Assembly (NCBI GenBank): GCA_038276395.1
Contig: JBBQAA010000006.1
Span: forward strand, 1-25,968
DNA length: 25,968 nucleotides
Direction: 5' to 3'
Source: JBBQAA01 sp038276395
GTDB lineage: Bacteria > Actinomycetota > Thermoleophilia > Solirubrobacterales > Solirubrobacteraceae
A program made the position numbers and the translations under genes. Shown here piece by piece: positions 13,862-20,803 of this stretch. The notes under the pieces were generated by a model. The model was given only the letters and a program-made list of their open reading frames with translations. It searched no databases and was not told where the DNA came from. How positions within the stretch are numbered: position 1 is the first letter of the stretch; the number at the start of each line of letters is the position of its first letter.

Positions 13862-14401
13862 CTACCCCCTGCGCCCGATGAGGATGCCGGCGAGCAGCGC
13901 CGCGCCGACGATGACCGGCGTCGGATTCGCCTGCACCTTGGCGAGCACGTTCTGCGCGCTCTGCTGGGCGGACTCGGGGGTCGTGTCCTTCGCCTTGGCC
14001 GTGTACTGCTCCCGCTTCTCCTGGACCCTCCCCTTCAGCTCCTCCACGCGGGCCTTGGCCTGGCCCTTGACGTCGGATTTCTCGGCCAGCGCCTCCACCG
14101 TGTCGCCCATCTCGACACGGGTCTCCTCGATGTCGGCGCGGATCTCCGCCGGGGTCCGGGCCTCGTCCGCCTCGGCCCCGCCGCCCGCCGCCGGGCCCTG
14201 CTCGGACTCCGCGACCTCAGGGGTGATCTCCTCGGCCGGCGGCGCGTCGTCCTTCGCTGCGGGGGCGGTCGTCGACTCGCCGGCCCTGTCCTTGTCCATC
14301 TCCGTACCGGCGCCGCTGCGACGCACCGACCCGCTGGCCTTCGGCTCGGACGCGGCCGTCTCCGCCGTCTCCACGTCCTCCGTGTCCTTGCTCGTGCTCA
14401 T
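13862..14401 (-). CDS. DUF3618 domain protein with C-terminal membrane helix
   Basis: 179 residues. A long disordered, acidic, Ala/Ser/Thr-rich N-terminus (1-82) is followed by the DUF3618 motif 'TPAEIRADIEETRVEMGDTVEALAEK' at 83-108. An amphipathic Lys/Glu/Gln coiled segment (about 110-155) comes next, then one membrane helix (about 162-176) ending 'GRRG'. DUF3618 proteins usually have a short N-terminus, so the 80-residue extension is unusual. The start overlaps the stop of the holin-like gene (ATGA). The role is probably structural at the membrane, perhaps with the holin-like partner (inference). Confidence 0.87.
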   Translation of the reverse strand: MSTSKDTEDVETAETAASEPKASGSVRRSGAGTEMDKDRAGESTTAPAAKDDAPPAEEITPEVAESEQGPAAGGGAEADEARTPAEIRADIEETRVEMGDTVEALAEKSDVKGQAKARVEELKGRVQEKREQYTAKAKDTTPESAQQSAQNVLAKVQANPTPVIVGAALLAGILIGRRG

Positions 14402-14817
14402 GCTCGGCCTCTCTGTGCGCTGTCCTTGGTCACCTGAACGTCCTGCTTGATGCTGTCCACCGCCTGCTCGGGCATGGGTGGCACCGCCTTCTGGACCCTG
14501 GTCTTGCCCGTGAGCGCCAGGGCGCCGGCGACGGCGGCCAGGACGACTCCGACGATGAGGGCCGCCAGCCAGGTCGCGATCGCCGTCGCCAGCAGCGCGA
14601 TCGCCGCGGCGATGAGGGCCCCCACGGCGTAGGCGCCGAGGACGCCGGCGCCGCCGAACATCCCGGCGCCGATGCCCGCCTGCTTGCCCTTCTGGGTCAG
14701 CTCGGCCTTGGCCAGCTCCATCTCCTGGGAGACAAGCCGCGAGGTCTGCTCGGAGAGCCGCTTGAGCAGATCCGCGGTGGACTCGCTCGCCAGCTCGGGG
14801 TTCGTGCCGTCAGCCAT
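14398..14817 (-). CDS. Phage holin family (actinobacterial holin-X like) membrane protein
   Basis: 139 residues. The N-terminal amphipathic helix 'STADLLKRLSEQTSRLVSQEMELAKAELTQKGKQ' (13-46) and the two Gly/Ala-rich membrane helices at about 50-78 and 80-103 match the Actinobacterial Holin-X family (PF07332 type). Despite the name, these are chromosomal housekeeping-like membrane proteins in actinobacteria. There is no phage gene nearby. Its start overlaps the upstream gene by 8 nt and its end overlaps DUF3618 by 4 nt. Confidence 0.88.
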   Translation of the reverse strand: MADGTNPELASESTADLLKRLSEQTSRLVSQEMELAKAELTQKGKQAGIGAGMFGGAGVLGAYAVGALIAAAIALLATAIATWLAALIVGVVLAAVAGALALTGKTRVQKAVPPMPEQAVDSIKQDVQVTKDSAQRGRA

Positions 14818-15160
14818 TCGCTGTCACCTCGTGCGCTTCGTCGTTGTCGCGTTGCCGGATGAAGAGGAGCGCGGCCGCGCCGCTCGCCACCAGCACCACC
14901 GGCGCCAGCGAGCGCCCGCGCGCCCGGCGCGGCGGTGCCTGCCCCCCCGCCGCCGCGGCCGCGGCCAGGGCCCGGCCGCTCTCGGCGAGCGTCAGCCCGA
15001 CCCGCTGCAGGATCGTGGGGGGCGGGGCGCCGCGGCGCTTCTTGGCCAGCGCCTCGCGCCCGGCCGCGCCCGCGCTGCGGATCCGGTCCTGGAACTCGTC
15101 GTCCTGCCAGATGGACTGCGCCACCGGCCCGGCCTTCGTCAGGGTGTCCTGGATCTTCAT
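14810..15160 (-). CDS. Hypothetical protein with one C-terminal membrane helix, first in operon
   Basis: 116 residues from ATG 15160; a TTG nine bases upstream is also possible. The AGGAG lies about 3 nt before the TTG and 12 nt before the ATG, so the start is not settled. The N-terminal part 'KIQDTLTKAGPVAQSIWQDDEFQDRIRSAGAAGREALAKKR' is helical and soluble. A Pro/Arg/Ala linker leads to one membrane helix 'LAPVVLVASGAAALLFI' and a short charged end. I do not recognise a named family. Its place ahead of holin-like, DUF3618 and DUF4235 genes, with overlaps, makes it part of that module. Confidence 0.78.
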   Translation of the reverse strand: MKIQDTLTKAGPVAQSIWQDDEFQDRIRSAGAAGREALAKKRRGAPPPTILQRVGLTLAESGRALAAAAAAGGQAPPRRARGRSLAPVVLVASGAAALLFIRQRDNDEAHEVTANG

Positions 15161-15313
15161 CTCGTGCAAAGGCTCCTTTGGCGTTCAGCGCCGCATGACG
15201 CTGAGCCTGCAGGATGCCATGAAACGAGACAGGAGACCAAAGAGTTCCTTCCGGCGCGACAAAACCCATCTCGGCCGGGCGCTCTGTCCCGGTTGTCCCG
15301 TATATGTCGCGGC

Positions 15314-15514
15314 ATGACCAACTACCACATCATCCCCGACGGCGACCGCTGGAGCATCAAGCGGGAGAACGGCGAGGTCGCCGGTACCCACGACACCCAG
15401 GCCGAGGCCGAGCGGGCGGCCAAGTCGTTGGCCCGGGAGGCCGGCGGCGGCGAGGTGCTCACCCATCGCGACGAGGGCGAGTTCGCCCGGATTCGCAAGG
15501 GTGAGTCCGTCTGA
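15314..15514 (+). CDS. DUF2188 family small protein
   Basis: 66 residues. The pattern 'NYHIIPDGDRWSIKRENGEV...HDTQAEAERAAKSLAREAGGGEVLTHRDEGEFARIRKGES' is the DUF2188 fold (strand, strand, helix, strand). Function is unknown; it is common in stress-related gene groups. The ATG at 15314 is preferred because the domain begins there. The 5' region is shared with the divergent holin-like operon (about 150 bp), with no strong SD visible. Confidence 0.85.
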   Translation: MTNYHIIPDGDRWSIKRENGEVAGTHDTQAEAERAAKSLAREAGGGEVLTHRDEGEFARIRKGESV

Positions 15515-15544
15515 GCGAGGCTCGGTCGCGTCCCAGCGACCGAA

Positions 15545-15575
15545 GGGGGGCGGCCCGCCGCGCGGACCGCCCCCC
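15545..15575. terminator. GC-rich hairpin between convergent genes
   Basis: A perfect 9-bp stem, GGGGGGCGG (15545-15553) with CCGCCCCCC (15567-15575), has a 13-nt loop that can itself pair (CCGC/GCGG). It lies between the DUF2188 stop and the stop of the opposite secreted-protein gene, with no T-tract. Likely bidirectional. Confidence 0.65.
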
Positions 15576-15592
15576 GATACGGCCGGCTTCTC

Positions 15593-16438
15593 CTAGAAGT
15601 TCGAGAGGCCGGACTTGCAGACCGACTTGTGCTTGATGACGAGGTTGTCGACGAAGGCGGCCGAGTCGTACTGTCGGTCGCCCTGGTCGAAGATCGACAG
15701 GTACAGGAAATGCTTGCCGGGCTTGATCCGCGTGGAGGCGCGGAGGACCCGCGTGGCCCCGCCGTAGGTGGTGCCGCGCGAGTTGAACGACCTGATCACG
15801 GCCACTCCGGCCTTGTTGACGCTCGTCACGTTGCCGTTGCGCGTCTTGGCGAAGTTGTCCGGCGCCTTGACGGGCGTGCCGCCCGCGTTCCACGTGCTGT
15901 GGTCGAGCTCGGCGATGAACGCGTCGTTGTACTGGCTGCCCACGAAGTCCGGGTACTCCTGGGAGAGGAACCGGAAGCGGAAGGACAGGCAGTTCGACCC
16001 GCTCGGGGCGCGCATGTGGATGCGCAGGATCGTCACGTCGCGCGCGCCGTGCGTGCGGACGCCGCCGTCACGGCAGCCGGGACGCCCGGCGAACTTCTTC
16101 TTCGTGACGAGGTTCGAGCAGCCGTTCGTGAGGATCGCGTAACGCTGGCCCTGACGCGGGTAGGCCCCGAACTTGCCGGGCTTGTACTGGATCCGCTTGC
16201 TCGAGATGGCGTTCGGATGGTTGTTCGGCGGTGACGTGATGAACGTCGCGCCGAGCAGCTGGCTCTTGTCCGCCATGATGACGCGGGCCAGCGCGGTCGC
16301 GTCCGCCGCGGACCGGGAGACCGGGGTGATCGATCCGCTGGACGATGCCGCCACGGCGATACCGGCGGATCCGATGGCCAGGACCGCCGCGCCCAGCAGC
16401 GGGGCACGCCACGACCGGCGGCTACTTGCTTCGTTCAT
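15593..16438 (-). CDS. Secreted protein with choice-of-anchor L-like domain
   Basis: 281 residues; a strong SD (GAGGAGGGAA) precedes the ATG. A Sec signal is visible: basic 'RRSWR', a hydrophobic core at about 13-30, and an AxA-type end 'VAAS'. The mature part contains 'SFRFRFLSQEYPDFVGSQYNDAFIAEL' (about 151-177) and a late 'FDQGDRQYDSAAFVDNLVI' (about 250-268). This pattern, a strand followed by SxEYPxFVGSxYND and a closing FDxGDxxxDSAxFxDN, is typical of choice-of-anchor L domains, a beta-sandwich of extracellular proteins. Cys pairs are possible (Cys106, 122, 149, 275). No C-terminal anchor (LPXTG or helix) is seen, so it is probably released. The ligand is unknown. Confidence 0.75.
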   Translation of the reverse strand: MNEASSRRSWRAPLLGAAVLAIGSAGIAVAASSSGSITPVSRSAADATALARVIMADKSQLLGATFITSPPNNHPNAISSKRIQYKPGKFGAYPRQGQRYAILTNGCSNLVTKKKFAGRPGCRDGGVRTHGARDVTILRIHMRAPSGSNCLSFRFRFLSQEYPDFVGSQYNDAFIAELDHSTWNAGGTPVKAPDNFAKTRNGNVTSVNKAGVAVIRSFNSRGTTYGGATRVLRASTRIKPGKHFLYLSIFDQGDRQYDSAAFVDNLVIKHKSVCKSGLSNF

Positions 16439-16584
16439 GCGAGTTCCCTCCTCGGGGTAGATAGCGGGAGCCTAGACGGAATCCGCCCGCTCGTGTTGCG
16501 GTTGGTGGCCGGATCGGCTCGGAGGGCGGTCAGCGGCGTGACGAAGGGGCGCGTCGGGCGCGATCGGCCGGCCGCGGGTCTGGC

Positions 16585-16911
16585 TCAGCGCTCGGCGACG
16601 TAGTGCCGGGCCTGGGTCGCCGGGTGGGTCCAGACCCGCATCACCCGCTGGGTCGTCGGATCGACGAAGCGCTCGGTGGTGGGCAGCCAATCTGACTCGG
16701 CCGCCCCGGACTCGCCGTGGCGGATCCGCCACCAGCCCCGACTCCGGGGCTCGGGGTCGTGCTCCCGCGCGCGCGCGGGAAGGTCGGCTAGCGCCCCGCC
16801 GGGATCGTCCTCGATGTAGAGCCGCGTCAGCCGGGAGTCGAGCTCGCCGGCCTCGAGGTGCCCGGCCAGGTAGTGGCGCCCGAGCTCCCGCGCGGTCGCG
16901 TCGGGGTCCAT
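16585..16911 (-). CDS. DUF1707-like small protein
   Basis: 108 residues. The N-terminal half 'DPDATARELGRHYLAGHLEAGELDSRLTRLYIEDDPGGALADLP' fits the DUF1707 pattern (D.xRE..L...a.GrL...E...R......A....L..LP). The C-terminal half 'SDWLPTTERFVDPTTQRVMRVWTHPATQARHYVAE' is a short domain that I do not recognise; it is Trp/Thr-rich and has no membrane helix. Usual DUF1707 proteins carry membrane helices after the domain, so this soluble version is a variant. It starts one base after the YbjQ stop and is translationally coupled to it. Confidence 0.7.
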   Translation of the reverse strand: MDPDATARELGRHYLAGHLEAGELDSRLTRLYIEDDPGGALADLPARAREHDPEPRSRGWWRIRHGESGAAESDWLPTTERFVDPTTQRVMRVWTHPATQARHYVAER

Positions 16912-16912
16912 C

Positions 16913-17251
16913 TCAGCCGAGCTTGACCGCGGTGCCGTAGGCGAGGATCTCGGTCAGGTTCTGGGCCATCTCGGAGGAGTCGAAGCGGACCGCCACGATC
17001 GCCTCGGCGCCGACGAGGTGCGCATTGGCGACCATGCGGTCGATCGCGTGGCGCCGGGAGTCCTCGAGCACCTCGGTGTACTGGGTGACCTCGCCCTTGC
17101 GCAGCGCGCTGAAGCCGGCGGTGAAGCCCTTGACCACGCCCATCGAGCGCACGACGAGCCCGAACACGAGCCCGAGGCTCTCGGCGGTCGGCCGGCCGGG
17201 GAGCTCGAGCGCGGTGGTGATGGGGATGTCCGTCTCGATCGGATCGCTCAT
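16913..17251 (-). CDS. YbjQ family (DUF74, heavy-metal-binding-like) protein
   Basis: 112 residues. The pattern 'ITTALELPGRPTAESLGLVFGLVVRSMGVVKGFTAGF...EVTQYTEVLEDSRRHAIDRMVANAHLVGAEAIVAVRFDSSEM...TEILAYGTAV' matches the YbjQ/DUF74 family throughout, including the final 'YGTAV'. Members form pentameric rings and are of unknown function; the 'metal binding' label is historical and no Cys is present here. Full length. It is the first gene of the pair with the DUF1707-like gene. Confidence 0.9.
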   Translation of the reverse strand: MSDPIETDIPITTALELPGRPTAESLGLVFGLVVRSMGVVKGFTAGFSALRKGEVTQYTEVLEDSRRHAIDRMVANAHLVGAEAIVAVRFDSSEMAQNLTEILAYGTAVKLG

Positions 17252-17333
17252 CCGGCCAGGCTACGACAGGCCCCGCGGGCCGCGCGGGCCGGTAGCGTGG
17301 CGGCGGCCCGCACCGTCCCGCGGGCGGGTCGAG

Positions 17334-17580
17334 ATGACCAGCTCCGAGACCGCCGCCGAGCACCGGCTCTTCACGGAGGTCTGGCGCGAGGGGCGTCCTG
17401 GAGGAGCACCTGCACGCGGTGTACGCGGACGGGAGCGCGCGCGGGGCGCCCGTCCGCCCGAGCCCGGGTGCCCGCCTCACCTACACGAAGGTCGCACGGC
17501 CGCGTGAGCCGGGCGGCGGACTCGCCCGCCCGCTCGACCGGCTGAGAGGCGACCGGGCCCGAGGCGCCCCGCCGAAGTGA
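17334..17580 (+). pseudogene. Short ORF with probable single-base frameshift
   Basis: From ATG 17334 the frame reads 'MTSSETAAEHRLFTEVWRE'. At the G-run near 17391-17394 the sensible reading moves by one base to 'GVLEEHLHAVYADGSARGAP' and on to 'LTYTKVARP', ending at TGA 17578-17580. In its own frame the first part runs into Arg/Pro/Gly-rich sequence. Removing one G would give one protein of about 80 residues. It could be a decayed small gene, a sequencing indel, or chance. I do not recognise the family and cannot exclude non-coding DNA. The 237 bp from here to the aldehyde dehydrogenase gene show no gene. Confidence 0.3.
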
Positions 17581-17817
17581 GCCACTCCGGGGCTCCTGGC
17601 TTGCGGGTGTGGACAGCCGGATAACGCGGCGCCCGCCACGGGCCGCCGACGCGCGGCAGAGCCCGCCCGCAGGGCTCGGCGCCGGTTCGAAGTCGCCGTC
17701 ATCGCCGTCGGACAATCCGTCCCTCGATGCTGCTCCGACTCCGCGCGGGCGCTCCACCTAGGCTGTCGTGAGAGGCGCCACAGAGGCTTGAGCGACGGCA
17801 GGATCCAGGGAGGCTCG

Positions 17818-19185
17818 ATGAGTGATTACGCGGTGGTCAACCCGGCGACGGGGGAGACGGTCAAGGAGTACTCGACGATCGGCGACGAGGAGCTCAGGGC
17901 GGCGATCGGTCGCGCCGATGCGGCGCACCGGGAGTGGAGCCGATCCGCGAGCGCGGAGGACCGCGCCGGCCTCCTCCACCGGGTGGGCGAGCTGCACTCG
18001 GAGCGCCGGCAGGAGCTCGCCGAGATCATCGTGCGCGAGATGGGCAAGCCGATCGAGCAGGCGCTCGGCGAGGTGGACTTCGCCGCCGCGATCTACGAGT
18101 TCTACGCGGAGAACGGCCCCGCGCTCATGAAGGACGAGCCGATCGAGCTGCTCGAGGGCGAGGGCTCGGCGCTCATCCGCCGCACCTCGGTCGGCGTGCT
18201 GCTCGGCATCATGCCGTGGAACTACCCCTACTACCAGGTGGCGCGCTTCGCCGGGCCGAACCTCGTCGTGGGGAACACGATCCTGCTGAAGCACGCGCCC
18301 CAGTGCCCGGAGTCGGCGGAGGCGATGGAGCAGATGTTCCACGACGCCGGCTTCCCGCCCGACGCCTACGTCAACATCTTCGCCACCAACGAGCAGATCG
18401 AGTCAGCGATCGGCGACCCGCGCGTACGCGGCGTCTCCCTGACCGGGTCCGAGCGGGCCGGGGCGGCGGTCGCCGAGATCGCCGGGCGCAACCTGAAGAA
18501 GGTCGTGCTCGAGCTCGGCGGTTCGGATCCGTTCCTCCTGCTCGGCACCGACGACCTCGACGCGACGGTCGAGGCCGCGGTCGGCGGGCGCCTGGAGAAC
18601 ACCGGCCAGGCGTGCAACGCGGCCAAGCGCTTCATCGTGCTCGACGAGCTCTACGAGCCGTTCATGGAGAAGTTCACGGCCGCGCTGACCGCGGTCGAGC
18701 CCGGGGACCCGAGCTCGCCGGAGACGACGATCGGGCCGCTGTCCTCGCAGAGCGCGGCCGACCGGCTCGAGGAGCAGGTCAACAAGGCCGTCGAGCAGGG
18801 CGCAGAGCTCGTGGCGGGGGGAAAGCGGGACGGCAACTTCTACTCGACGACGATCCTCACGGGGATCACGCCGGATTCTGACGCCTACCGGGAGGAGTTC
18901 TTCGGCCCCGTCGCCTCGGTCTACCGCGTGGGCTCGGAGGACGAGGCGATCGAGCTCGCCAACGACACCCCGTTCGGCCTCGGCTCCTACGTGTTCACCG
19001 ACGACTCCGACCAGGCGCTGCGCGTCGCCGACCGGATCGAGGCGGGCATGGTCTTCGTCAACGCCGTCGGCGCCGAGGGGGCCGAGCTCCCCTTCGGCGG
19101 GGTCAAGCGTTCGGGCTTCGGCCGCGAGCTCGGCCGCTACGGCATGGACGAGTTCGTCAACAAGAAGATGATCCGCATCGGCTGA
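17818..19185 (+). CDS. NAD(P)-dependent aldehyde dehydrogenase, succinate-semialdehyde type
   Basis: 455 residues from ATG 17818, which follows AGGGAGG at about 5 nt; an in-frame TTG 30 nt earlier lacks an SD. All ALDH landmarks are present: 'PWNYP' with Asn135, Lys158 in 'LLKHA', 'LTGSERAG' at 209-215, catalytic Glu232 in 'LELGGSDPF', and nucleophile Cys266 in 'NTGQACNAAKRF'. 'EEFFGPV' and 'PFGGVKRSGFGRELG' lie in the C-terminal half. The overall length and the 'GKPIEQALGEVDFAA' and 'IMPWNYPYYQ' motifs match short GabD1/GabD2-type succinate-semialdehyde dehydrogenases. That substrate is inferred from family, not from specificity residues. It is likely monocistronic. A probable RNA hairpin follows it, then the xdhC genes. 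Confidence 0.92.
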   Translation: MSDYAVVNPATGETVKEYSTIGDEELRAAIGRADAAHREWSRSASAEDRAGLLHRVGELHSERRQELAEIIVREMGKPIEQALGEVDFAAAIYEFYAENGPALMKDEPIELLEGEGSALIRRTSVGVLLGIMPWNYPYYQVARFAGPNLVVGNTILLKHAPQCPESAEAMEQMFHDAGFPPDAYVNIFATNEQIESAIGDPRVRGVSLTGSERAGAAVAEIAGRNLKKVVLELGGSDPFLLLGTDDLDATVEAAVGGRLENTGQACNAAKRFIVLDELYEPFMEKFTAALTAVEPGDPSSPETTIGPLSSQSAADRLEEQVNKAVEQGAELVAGGKRDGNFYSTTILTGITPDSDAYREEFFGPVASVYRVGSEDEAIELANDTPFGLGSYVFTDDSDQALRVADRIEAGMVFVNAVGAEGAELPFGGVKRSGFGRELGRYGMDEFVNKKMIRIG

Positions 19186-19235
19186 GGCGCGCCGTCCCCG
19201 GCGGTCCGCCAGCCCGCGAATAAGCTTCCCCCACA

Positions 19236-19332
19236 TAGATGGTTGATTCCGAAGTTCCGTGCTTGCGGGTGCCCATCCAGCGCCGGTATGCCACGTTATC
19301 CGTGAGTGCGGGAACAAGGAACCAACCATCTA
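19236..19332 (+). ncRNA. Candidate structured RNA hairpin upstream of xdhC
   Basis: TAGATGGTTG (19236-19245) pairs perfectly with CAACCATCTA (19323-19332). Inside, TTCC (47-50) pairs with GGAA (18-21) and GTTCC (54-58) with GGAAC (11-15), separated by small internal loops. Further pairing continues with several G-U pairs between about 19259-19270 and 19298-19309, leaving a roughly 25-nt apical loop. The G-U pairs favour a structure in plus-strand RNA over a DNA palindrome. The element ends 22 nt before the xdhC GTG and is more AT-rich than its surroundings. It may be a leader/attenuator, the terminator of the aldehyde dehydrogenase, or a small repeat. It matches no riboswitch I can confirm by eye. 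Confidence 0.45.
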
Positions 19333-19354
19333 GGTTCATGGGAGAGGAAGAGTC

Positions 19355-19669
19355 GTGAAGGACGTGATCGAGGACGTGCGCCTGTGGGTCGAGGAGGGGT
19401 CGCGCGTCGCCATCGCCACCGGGGTCGGCGTCAAGCGATCGGCCCCCCGCCCGCCCGGAGCCAAGATGGCGGTGAGCGACTCCGGCCAGGTGGCCGGCGC
19501 CGTCTCGGGCGGCTGCGTGGAGGGCGCGGTGGTCGCGGCGGCGAGCGAGGTGCTCAGCGGCGGCGCTCCGCGCCTGCTGCACTTCGGCATCGCCGACGAC
19601 GAGGCCTGGGGCGTCGGCCTGCCCTGCGGGGGCGAGATCGCGGTGTTCGTGGAGGAGTACCGCGAGTGA
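19355..19669 (+). CDS. XdhC family protein, N-terminal CoxI-type domain
   Basis: 104 residues from GTG 19355, preceded by AGAGGAAGAG. It contains only the XdhC/CoxI N-terminal domain: 'VAIATGVGVKRSAPRPPGAKMAVSDSGQVAGAVSGGCVEGAVV', and a final 'LPCGGEIAVFVEEY'. The 'SGGCVE' motif and 'CGG' are the family's conserved points, with candidate functional Cys54 and Cys91. Family members mature molybdenum hydroxylases, inserting or sulfurating the cofactor. It overlaps the next gene by 4 nt (GTGA), which carries the other half of a normal XdhC. Confidence 0.88.
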   Translation: MKDVIEDVRLWVEEGSRVAIATGVGVKRSAPRPPGAKMAVSDSGQVAGAVSGGCVEGAVVAAASEVLSGGAPRLLHFGIADDEAWGVGLPCGGEIAVFVEEYRE

Positions 19670-20439
19670 CGCCCGCGGGCGGATACGCCGCGCTGGCCGC
19701 GTCTGAGGGGCGCGGCGCGATCGTCACGGTGATCGAGGGCGCCCGGCTCGGAGCCAAGCTGTTGGTGCGCGAGGACGGCAGCCGCGAAGGCGGCCTCGGC
19801 AGCGCGGAGCTGGACGCGGCGGGCGTCGCGGCCGCGGAGGAGATGATGTGGATCGAGCGCTCAGAGACGCGCGCGGTCGGCGACACGCTGCTCTTCGTGG
19901 ACGCCACCTACCCGGCGCCCCGGCTCGTCGCGTTCGGCGCCGTCGACTACACCACGGCCCTGTGTCGCCTGGCCGCCGCCTGCGGGTGGCGCTCCTTCGT
20001 CTGCGACCCCCGCGCGGCGTTCGCCACGCGCGAGCGGTTCCCCGACGCCGAGATGGTCGTGACGGCGTGGCCGGAGGAGGCCTTCGCGGCGCTCGGCGGG
20101 ATCGACCGGGCCACCTACGTCTGCGTGCTCACCCACGACCCCAAGCTCGACGACGCCGCACTGGGCATCGCGCTGCGCTCCGACGCCGCCTACGTCGGCG
20201 CGATGGGCAGCAGCCACGCCCAGGCGAGTAGGCGCGAGCGCCTGCTCGCCCAGGGCCTGACGGAGGCCGACCTCGCGCGGATGGCGGCCCCCATCGGTCT
20301 CGACCTCGGCGCGCTCGGGCCGGAGGAGACGGCGCTCTCGATCATGGCCGAGGTCGTGGCGGTGCGCAACGGGCGCGACGGCGGCCGCCTGCGCGACAAG
20401 ACGGCCGGGCGCATCCACGAGGTCACCGGGGCGTCCTGA
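19666..20439 (+). CDS. XdhC family protein, C-terminal Rossmann domain
   Basis: 257 residues from GTG 19666, overlapping the previous stop. An N-terminal domain of about 80 residues ('AIVTVIEGARLGAKLLVREDGS') is followed by the XdhC Rossmann region: 'RLVAFGAVDYTTALCRLAAACGWRSFVCDPRAAFATRERFPDAE', 'TYVCVLTHDPKLDDAALGIALRSDAAYVGAMGSSHAQASRRERL', and 'APIGLDLGALGPEETALSIMAEVVAVRNGR'. The 'THDPKLD', 'YVGAMGS' and 'PIGLDLGA' blocks are diagnostic. The first Rossmann loop reads GAVDYT where GAGH(D/V)A is usual. With the preceding gene it makes a complete but split XdhC. No molybdenum hydroxylase genes are in the window. Confidence 0.9.
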   Translation: MTPAGGYAALAASEGRGAIVTVIEGARLGAKLLVREDGSREGGLGSAELDAAGVAAAEEMMWIERSETRAVGDTLLFVDATYPAPRLVAFGAVDYTTALCRLAAACGWRSFVCDPRAAFATRERFPDAEMVVTAWPEEAFAALGGIDRATYVCVLTHDPKLDDAALGIALRSDAAYVGAMGSSHAQASRRERLLAQGLTEADLARMAAPIGLDLGALGPEETALSIMAEVVAVRNGRDGGRLRDKTAGRIHEVTGAS

Positions 20440-20487
20440 GGGAGATCCGCGGTCCACGACTCCGCGCCGAGCACGGCTACGAGTAGC

Positions 20488-20511
20488 GCCGTAGCGGGCT
20501 GCGGCTACGGC
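20488..20511 (+). terminator. Hairpin after the xdhC pair
   Basis: A perfect 8-bp stem, GCCGTAGC (20488-20495) with GCTACGGC (20504-20511), has an 8-nt loop. It lies 49 nt after the xdhC stop. Just upstream GCTAC/GTAGC offers an alternative pairing, so the region is rich in the same GTAGC unit. No T-tract. Confidence 0.55.
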
Positions 20512-20803
20512 GTTCGGATGAGCTCGGCTCAGCCGGCGCAAGAACTCAACGAGCCGTCGGCGTCGAGGGCGGCGAACTCGCGTCCCGAAGTGTGTTTCGG
20601 TGCCGCCGTGGCGCGACACCGGATGCAGGACCAGCGCCTTCACCAGTTCGGTATGGAGGCCGTCGACGTCCCCGGTCTCGATCCGGCAGCTTCCGGCTCC
20701 GGTCAGAAAGGACTCGGCGCCTGTCCGGACCGGCCGGTGGACCGAGTCCTTTCGCCGGGACCGCCTGATCCTGAGTCTCCCGGCCAGCCCGACTGCATGG
20801 AGC
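20512..20803. other. 292-bp gap without a supported gene
   Basis: Between the xdhC hairpin and the PadR stop. Open frames on both strands are short and of unusual composition. One minus-strand stretch (about 20600-20720) reads with somewhat protein-like residues but has no start, no SD and no family I recognise. I see no repeat or promoter that I would defend. Confidence 0.4.

Noticed and set aside
14398..14817. Holin-like gene as a sign of prophage
   Set aside because: No phage structural, integrase or lysin genes nearby; this holin-X family is chromosomal in actinobacteria and sits in a stress-type operon.
17599..17626. GCTTGCGGGTG and GGATAACG also occur in the xdhC hairpin region (the latter on the opposite strand)
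   Set aside because: Two short matches in different relative orientation, with no conserved structure; probably chance.
19157..19582. Minus-strand frame with a protein-like stretch across the xdhC hairpin
   Set aside because: The stretch is a translation of the inverted repeat region; it has no SD and runs antisense into xdhC.
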